Under the pieces are notes generated by a model that was given only the letters and a program-made list of their open reading frames with translations, was not told where the DNA came from and did no database searches. The position numbers and the translations under genes are program-made. Source: Colwellia sp. (GTDB lineage: Bacteria > Pseudomonadota > Gammaproteobacteria > Enterobacterales > Alteromonadaceae). From it: DNA of 64,000 nucleotides. Location: NCBI GenBank assembly GCA_013215385.1, contig JABSOY010000005.1, positions 248,001-312,000 of the forward strand, written 5' to 3'. Positions 62,346 to 64,000 of this stretch are shown piece by piece (position 1 is the first letter of the stretch; each line of letters opens with the position of its first letter).

Positions 62346-64000
62346 ATGCGTTATAAAATTAAAGAATTCGACTTTGACAGTGACAGCCTAGTACTAATGA
62401 AAAATGGTGAGCCAATCGCCATTCGTCATAACGAAGCTAAAGTTTTAGCGCTATTACTTGAAAATCTTGATACCGTCTTAAGTAAAGAAAATATTTTATC
62501 TGCAGTTTGGCAAGATAAAGTTGTTTCAGAACAAGCTGTTTTTCAAAATATTAGCCACTTACGAGTTCTGTTTGGCAATCATGCCATTAAAACTTTCTCT
62601 AAACGCGGTTACCAATGGCAACTCAAGGTAGCTACACAAGAAGAGACTTTATCATTTACTGAAAGCCCACTAACCGCTGAGCCAGCAGAGAAAACTATCG
62701 TTCGAGCTAAGTCGGCATTACTGGGCAACTGGCCTTATGTTTTATTGATGAGTATGTTTGTCTTTATTTTTGCTGTTATTAATTGGCCAAATCCCTCTAC
62801 TGGAGAGGGCGGACTTCCGATTATTAAACTCGCCTATATTCCCTTTGTTGATCAACAAGCGACGACGACTCTTACATTAGATGATAACAATAACTTTGAT
62901 TTTTCTGAGTTAACAGACTTAGACTCGGCAACATTCTTAACCTCTGCTGAGCTTGAGTATCCAAATTTATCTGAGCAGCACCCTTTTGTTTTAGCGGGTA
63001 TATTGCGAAGCCATCAGCAAAAAGTGTATCTGGATTTTGTCTTAAAGGGTCCTTACGCCGATTGGAAAGGACAGCTTCATGCTGATTCTACCCAAGCACT
63101 TGTTCAACAGTTAGAGCAGCATTTACGCCAACCTTTTATTTATCAATTTTTAAGTAGCCCGCAATCACCTGAGTTTAAGAAATCGAGTTTGTCGATTGCC
63201 CATCAACAATCCCCGCAAGATAGTATTATTCTTGGTCAGCTGATTAAAGCATACATTGAAACTACAGAGCTCGACAAAGCAATGGTGTTAGCTGAAAAGC
63301 TCGCCACAAATGCTAATGCTCAAAAAGATTGGCAACAACTAGGCAATGCACTGCTTTATCAAAGCACAATATTAACGAGAAAAGAACTCTATGAACTCAG
63401 TGAAAAAAAATTGGCATTAGCGATTAAGTCTTTTGAACACATTAATGACTTACCCAGACAAGCTGATGCTTGGAATGCACAATCTTGGCTTGATCATCAG
63501 TATGACGATTATTCTGCGGTTAAAGCGAGTTTACTTAAATCGGCTCAATTAGCATTTGATGCGGGCGATCAATTACGTGAGCTTCATGCGCTCACTTACC
63601 TTTCAGTTTTGGCGCATAAGCACAAACAAGAGAATGATAAATACGGCTATCTTCGTCAAGCTGAAAATAAAATGACAGCCTATAAGTTACCTATTTACCA
63701 CTTTGCAAAAGTGCCCTTTCATTATGCTATTTTTGCCAAAACGCCGTTGGGAAAAGAGCCTCATTTAAAGCAAGTGTTAGCCTTTACCCAGTTAACGCCA
63801 GACCATTGGGTGGCACAGTCGAGTCGTGAACAGTTGGTTGTTCAATACCTCAAACAAGAACGATTGGCAGAAGCACAGACGCTTGTTGAAAGTGTTAAAA
63901 CTGATAATGCGAGAAATTCTTACCTTAAAACGTTATTGGCAAAAGCTAAAGGTGAAAATGAAAGCTTTATTCGTCATGCTAAGCGTACTTTCGAACAAGC
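62346..64000 (+). CDS. CadC/ToxR-like transmembrane transcriptional regulator, truncated by window end
   Basis: At least 551 residues; the stop is outside the window. The N-terminal winged helix (1-95) has AIRHNEAKVLALLLENLDTVLS, then ILSAVWQDKVVSEQAVFQNISHLR and TFSKRGYQWQL, typical of CadC/ToxR DNA-binding domains. A membrane helix (about 128-147, WPYVLLMSMFVFIFAVINW) follows, then a periplasmic region that becomes TPR-like from about residue 290. Regulators of this type sense an envelope signal and bind DNA from the membrane. Targets are unknown; the divergent methyltransferase is a candidate. Confidence 0.88.
   Translation, partial: MRYKIKEFDFDSDSLVLMKNGEPIAIRHNEAKVLALLLENLDTVLSKENILSAVWQDKVVSEQAVFQNISHLRVLFGNHAIKTFSKRGYQWQLKVATQEETLSFTESPLTAEPAEKTIVRAKSALLGNWPYVLLMSMFVFIFAVINWPNPSTGEGGLPIIKLAYIPFVDQQATTTLTLDDNNNFDFSELTDLDSATFLTSAELEYPNLSEQHPFVLAGILRSHQQKVYLDFVLKGPYADWKGQLHADSTQALVQQLEQHLRQPFIYQFLSSPQSPEFKKSSLSIAHQQSPQDSIILGQLIKAYIETTELDKAMVLAEKLATNANAQKDWQQLGNALLYQSTILTRKELYELSEKKLALAIKSFEHINDLPRQADAWNAQSWLDHQYDDYSAVKASLLKSAQLAFDAGDQLRELHALTYLSVLAHKHKQENDKYGYLRQAENKMTAYKLPIYHFAKVPFHYAIFAKTPLGKEPHLKQVLAFTQLTPDHWVAQSSREQLVVQYLKQERLAEAQTLVESVKTDNARNSYLKTLLAKAKGENESFIRHAKRTFEQ

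Overview
The window looks like chromosomal DNA of a marine gammaproteobacterium of the Alteromonadales, probably near Colwellia or Thalassotalea. The reasons are low GC with an AT-rich codon bias, gammaproteobacterial gene blocks (ccmGHI, rplM-rpsI-petABC-sspAB, lpoA-yraN-diaA-dolP, zapG/zapE, degQ-degS), a DUF3718 secreted protein, many sensory proteins and a PEP-CTERM-like tail. The genus is inferred from style, not from a search. I saw no tRNA, rRNA, insertion sequence, phage or CRISPR array.

Layout. 1-9.6 kb: end of the cytochrome c maturation operon, hemH, two tandem PepSY membrane proteins, a lamin-tail-domain surface protein, a cold-shock protein, and a response regulator/histidine kinase/hydrolase operon. 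10.1-15.1 kb: an EAL phosphodiesterase, then a compact RiPP (ribosomally made, modified peptide) locus. It holds a papain-like cytoplasmic peptidase, a B12-binding radical SAM enzyme with a CX7CX2C cluster motif, a heme-oxygenase-like di-metal oxidase and a 57-residue precursor candidate, with an intrinsic terminator between precursor and oxidase. 15.3-23.9 kb: a 2024-residue hybrid sensor with two kinase cores, three receivers and an HPt domain, then a GGDEF response regulator and a GAF histidine kinase. 23.9-38.7 kb: housekeeping genes (degS, degQ, zapG, zapE, rplM, rpsI, petABC, sspAB, dolP, diaA, yraN, lpoA, rsmI). 39.2-39.6 kb: RNase P RNA.

39.9-48.65 kb: a complete class I lanthipeptide cluster. 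A full-length LanB dehydratase, a LanC cyclase, a HlyD-type adaptor and a C39-peptidase ABC exporter run on the minus strand. A divergent 82-residue precursor has a GG-type leader and a 50-residue, five-cysteine core. No immunity gene is visible. A decayed MarR/LysR remnant lies beyond it.

49.2-52.8 kb: a nitric-oxide defence unit. norR diverges from two small membrane proteins and hmp. The shared intergenic region carries a sigma-54 -24/-12 promoter and two GT-N7-AC sites. 53.2-59.6 kb: a PAS protein and a set I infer to be phosphate-regulated: an HBM-type chemoreceptor preceded by six in-phase 11-bp Pho-like repeats, a PhoX-family lipoprotein, and a divergent two-CxxCH secreted protein. The PhoX/CxxCH intergenic region has Pho-box-like sites facing both ways. 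59.7-64 kb: a MATE transporter, an exported methyltransferase and a truncated CadC-like regulator.

The strongest novelty candidates are the radical SAM/di-metal oxidase/papain RiPP locus and the proteobacterial class I lanthipeptide cluster. Next come the NorR-sigma54 small membrane proteins and the Pho-like array in front of a chemoreceptor.
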